This document shows positions 6,866 to 8,795 of a DNA stretch of 8,795 bases, one piece after another; the stretch's first letter is position 1, and the number at the start of each line of letters is the position of its first letter. A model generated the notes under the pieces. The model was given only the letters and a program-made list of their open reading frames with translations. It was not told the origin of the DNA and did no database searches. The position numbers and the translations under genes are program-made. The DNA lies in the NCBI GenBank assembly GCA_024643485.1, contig JAHEMU010000095.1:1-8795 (forward strand). The letters run 5' to 3'. This stretch comes from Cytophagales bacterium (lineage in GTDB: Bacteria; Bacteroidota; Bacteroidia; Cytophagales; Cyclobacteriaceae).

Positions 6866-7192
6866 ATGATTCAGATAACTGATAAAGCGAAAGAAAAGAT
6901 TGTTGCATTGCGCAGTGAAGAAGGAAAAGGTAACGATCATAACATCAGAGTCTCAGTAAAAGGAGGCGGCTGTTCTGGTTTAATGTATGATTTAGCTTTT
7001 GATCAGGCTGTTTTAGACGGAGACAAAGTGTACGAAGATAAAGGGGTGAAAATTTTAGTTGATAAAAGAAGCTTATTATACCTCTTGGGAACCATTTTAG
7101 ATTACTCAGATGGACTTAATGGAAAAGGATTTCAATTTGTAAACCCCAACGCCTCACGTACTTGTGGGTGTGGTGAGAGTTTCTCCATTTAA
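6866..7192 (+). CDS. A-type iron-sulfur cluster carrier (HesB/IscA/ErpA/SufA family)
   Basis: This 108-residue protein has the family's usual length (about 107 aa). The three conserved cluster-binding cysteines are present: C36 in GGGCSGLMY, and C100 and C102 in the C-terminal TCGCGESF. The fold-defining segments VKILVDKRSLLYLLGTILDY (62-80) and GFQFVNPNA (88-96) are also clear. Such proteins receive Fe-S clusters or iron from a scaffold and pass them to target enzymes in the cytosol. The gene is not next to sufBCDSE or isc genes here, so sequence alone does not decide between the SufA, IscA and ErpA roles, and I give no symbol. It has its own predicted promoter and no Shine-Dalgarno. Its TAA stop overlaps the convergent aminopeptidase gene's stop within the palindrome TTAA (7189-7192). 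Confidence 0.94.
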   Translation: MIQITDKAKEKIVALRSEEGKGNDHNIRVSVKGGGCSGLMYDLAFDQAVLDGDKVYEDKGVKILVDKRSLLYLLGTILDYSDGLNGKGFQFVNPNASRTCGCGESFSI

Positions 7193-8454
7193 GAATTCCC
7201 CCAATCCAAGAGATCTTTCCAATTTAATGGAATATGGCCTGACAATTCAGAAACGGAATTTTTTCCAATTAGCAGGTCATTTTCCAACCTAATACCTATT
7301 TTTTCTTCATTTATATAAATCCCCGGCTCGAGAGTTATTACCATTCCTTCGGTCAATGGTTCGTTTCTCCCCCCCACATCATGAACTTCCATTCCTAAAA
7401 AATGAGAAGCCGAATGCATATAATACCTTCTATATGCAGGTATTTTAGCGTCATTTTCATTCGCCTCTTTTTCCGATATTAATCCGAGGACAACCAATTG
7501 ATGAGCAATTGCTTTCGCAGTAATCTTATTCAAGTCTGTGATAGACATTCCTGGTTTTAGTTGAGTTAAAGAATGTTTATAAGCCTTTTCAACGGCGTCA
7601 AAAACATCACTTTGTCTTTTTGTCATGATGCCATTGATAGGAATTACGCGAGTCATATCTGCATTCCATCCCAAATATTCAGCACCTATGTCTAATAAAA
7701 GCAAGTCATTGGGGGCTAAATCGGCACTATTTTCAACGTAATGAAGGACGGTAGCATTTTTTCCAGAGGCGATGATTGGGTCGAACGCCATGCCATTTGC
7801 TCCATTTCTGTTGAATTCATCGATAAGAAACCAATGTAATTGCTTTTCCGATTTACAATTAGGTAGCTGTTGAATCAGCTTTTTATAACCAAAACCAGTG
7901 ATTTCAATCGCTTGTTGAATTAATTCCAATTCCACGGGTTCTTTAACCATTCGTAATTTATTCATTATTGGAATTACCGATTCCACATAATTTGTTTTAA
8001 GTAAGCGTTTTAGCCAGCCTGCCTTTTGGTTGTGAAATTGAATTCCAGGTTCTGAATTTTTGTAAATTCCGGTGAGAACATTAAGGGAAAATAATTCGAA
8101 ATTCTTTAACCATTTACTTAGATTTTCCGTCCAATATATTTCTTTAATTCCGGAGATATCAGTTGCTTGGCTTGCGTCCATGACGTTAGAATCCCATTGT
8201 TTCCGAAAAAGAGTTGGTTCGGGAATGAAAAGACATTCTTCCACGCTATTTTTTCTCTTGACTAAAACCAAAACAGCATTAGGAACTCTAATACCTGTTA
8301 AATAGTAAAAATTTTTATTTTGAATAAAAGGAAAGTGCGTATTCTCATTATGGTTAAATATTGGATTCCCCCACAGTACAACACAGGAATTAGTGGTTAA
8401 TAATTCATTTAATTTCTTTCTATTTTGAATAAAAAATGATGCAGTAAGGTTCAT
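7189..8454 (-). CDS. pepP: Aminopeptidase P family Xaa-Pro aminopeptidase (M24B)
   Basis: The 421-residue product fits aminopeptidase P, a dinuclear metal (Mn) enzyme that removes an N-terminal residue preceding proline. The N-terminal creatinase-like domain (about 1-160) includes YYLTGIRVPNAVLVL (50-64) and the LFIPEP strand (75-80). The C-terminal pita-bread M24 domain (about 172-400) shows all five metal ligands: D255 (DIGAEY), D266 (ADMTRV), H351 (SHFLGMEVHD), E376 (LEPGIY) and E391 (IGIRLENDLL). The catalytic histidines H238 (LHY) and H358 (VHDVGG) are also present. No signal peptide, so it is presumably cytosolic. The gene overlaps the Fe-S carrier gene tail-to-tail by 4 bp and starts 39 bp from the divergent protease-like gene. 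A G7 run (7369-7375, coding strand) lies just after the H358 codon without breaking the frame. Confidence 0.94.
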   Translation of the reverse strand: MNLTASFFIQNRKKLNELLTTNSCVVLWGNPIFNHNENTHFPFIQNKNFYYLTGIRVPNAVLVLVKRKNSVEECLFIPEPTLFRKQWDSNVMDASQATDISGIKEIYWTENLSKWLKNFELFSLNVLTGIYKNSEPGIQFHNQKAGWLKRLLKTNYVESVIPIMNKLRMVKEPVELELIQQAIEITGFGYKKLIQQLPNCKSEKQLHWFLIDEFNRNGANGMAFDPIIASGKNATVLHYVENSADLAPNDLLLLDIGAEYLGWNADMTRVIPINGIMTKRQSDVFDAVEKAYKHSLTQLKPGMSITDLNKITAKAIAHQLVVLGLISEKEANENDAKIPAYRRYYMHSASHFLGMEVHDVGGRNEPLTEGMVITLEPGIYINEEKIGIRLENDLLIGKNSVSELSGHIPLNWKDLLDWGNS

Positions 8455-8468
8455 AGATGATAAAATTC

Positions 8469-8491
8469 TACTAAATATCTGTAATTTAGTA
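8469..8491. repeat. Inverted repeat in the divergent pepP / protease-like intergenic gap
   Basis: TACTAAAT (8469-8476) and ATTTAGTA (8484-8491) form perfect 8-bp inverted arms around a 7-nt spacer. The 23-bp dyad takes up more than half of the 39-bp gap and ends 2 nt before the ATG at 8494. This is the size and place of an operator for a dimeric regulator, or a hairpin at the 5' end of the rightward mRNA. The arms are AT-rich, so chance occurrence is possible. Confidence 0.4.
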
Positions 8492-8493
8492 AA

Positions 8494-8795
8494 ATGGTAA
8501 AGAGAATTTTACTTGTTTTAATAACATTTTTCATCCTTGGTAGCGGATATACACAAAAAAAATACTGGGTATATTTTGAAAATGATACCATTTCTGAAAT
8601 AGAAAAATCCTTTAGTGAGGAGGTAAAATTACTTGGAGGTGAAGCTTTGTATTTCTCTTCTTGGTTAAATGCCATGAGTATTTTGGTTGACGCCACTACT
8701 CTTTCGAAAATTCAAACAATTTCCTATGTTTCTAACATAGAGCAGATGGGGGCGATGATGGTACAATCGTTACCCGAATACAACTCAGAAGTTTA
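8494..8795 (+). CDS. Secreted protein, probable propeptide of an S8 subtilisin-like protease (partial)
   Basis: A frame with 100 complete codons runs off the right edge. Residues 1-20 are a signal peptide: MVKR, a hydrophobic core, then GSGYTQ as a likely cleavage region. The following KKYWVYFEND (22-31), SSWLNAMSILVDA (55-67) and the later helix-strand LSKIQTISYVSNIEQM resemble the N-terminal region of Bacteroidota subtilases, where a 'KYWVFF' strand, a 'SRWLNAVSV' strand and an 'L..I..LPFV..V' segment make up the inhibitor/chaperone propeptide. The catalytic Asp/His/Ser domain and any type IX sorting tail would lie beyond the window, so the protease call is an inference from the propeptide only. 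The ATG at 8494 is the only start that gives the signal peptide. An A8 tract lies at 8555-8562, just after the signal sequence codons. No Shine-Dalgarno is visible. Confidence 0.7.
   Translation, partial: MVKRILLVLITFFILGSGYTQKKYWVYFENDTISEIEKSFSEEVKLLGGEALYFSSWLNAMSILVDATTLSKIQTISYVSNIEQMGAMMVQSLPEYNSEV

Noticed and set aside
8316..8434. 14-bp direct repeat TATTTTGAATAAAA at 8316-8329 and 8421-8434
   Set aside because: Both copies encode FIQN-type residues in pepP with the same codons in AT-rich sequence; this looks coincidental rather than a regulatory or mobile repeat.
8451..8696. Leftward 81-codon frame over the divergent gap and the right-edge gene
   Set aside because: It conflicts with a rightward frame that has a proper signal peptide and family-like propeptide strands, and its own translation shows no recognisable features.
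1..8795. A novel defence, mobile or biosynthetic system
   Set aside because: The recognised genes are dispersed housekeeping functions with frequent strand switches. No recombinase, toxin-antitoxin pair, repeat array or biosynthetic cluster signature was seen.

Overview
The window looks like ordinary chromosomal, AT-rich DNA from a member of the Bacteroidota, most likely the Flavobacteriales. This rests on three things: gene content (LepA followed directly by FolD, a lipoprotein-type M13 peptidase, a methylmalonyl-CoA epimerase, and an N-terminus typical of a Bacteroidota subtilase), the near absence of Shine-Dalgarno sequences before starts, and matches to the Bacteroidota promoter -7 element TAnnTTTG upstream of several genes. 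I see no tRNA, rRNA, insertion sequence, CRISPR array, phage gene or origin.

Layout. Positions 1-1869 hold a leftward pair: lepA (translation factor EF4) and the first 26 codons of folD. A 130-bp divergent gap follows. Next comes a rightward, probably co-transcribed trio at 2000-5040: an AcpH-like ACP phosphodiesterase, an unrecognised 130-aa protein overlapping it by 11 nt, and an M13 zinc metallopeptidase with a lipoprotein signal. A strong hairpin at 5044-5076 separates this trio from the convergent thiL (5092-6120). A divergent gap then leads to a 48-aa predicted lipoprotein (6233-6379), which converges with methylmalonyl-CoA epimerase (6385-6786). A short divergent gap precedes an A-type Fe-S carrier (6866-7192), whose stop codon overlaps that of the convergent aminopeptidase P gene (7189-8454). 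At the right edge a gene starting at 8494 encodes a secreted protein that looks like the propeptide of a subtilisin-family protease. The window cuts it off.

The genes are mostly unrelated housekeeping functions: translation, one-carbon metabolism, ACP turnover, thiamine diphosphate synthesis, propionyl-CoA metabolism, Fe-S assembly and peptide turnover. Orientation flips repeatedly with very small gaps. No stretch over 300 bases lacks a gene. I did not find a new multi-gene system. The items most worth a second look are the unrecognised 130-aa protein, the tiny basic lipoprotein, the shared-stop convergent junction, and an inverted repeat beside the start of the protease gene.
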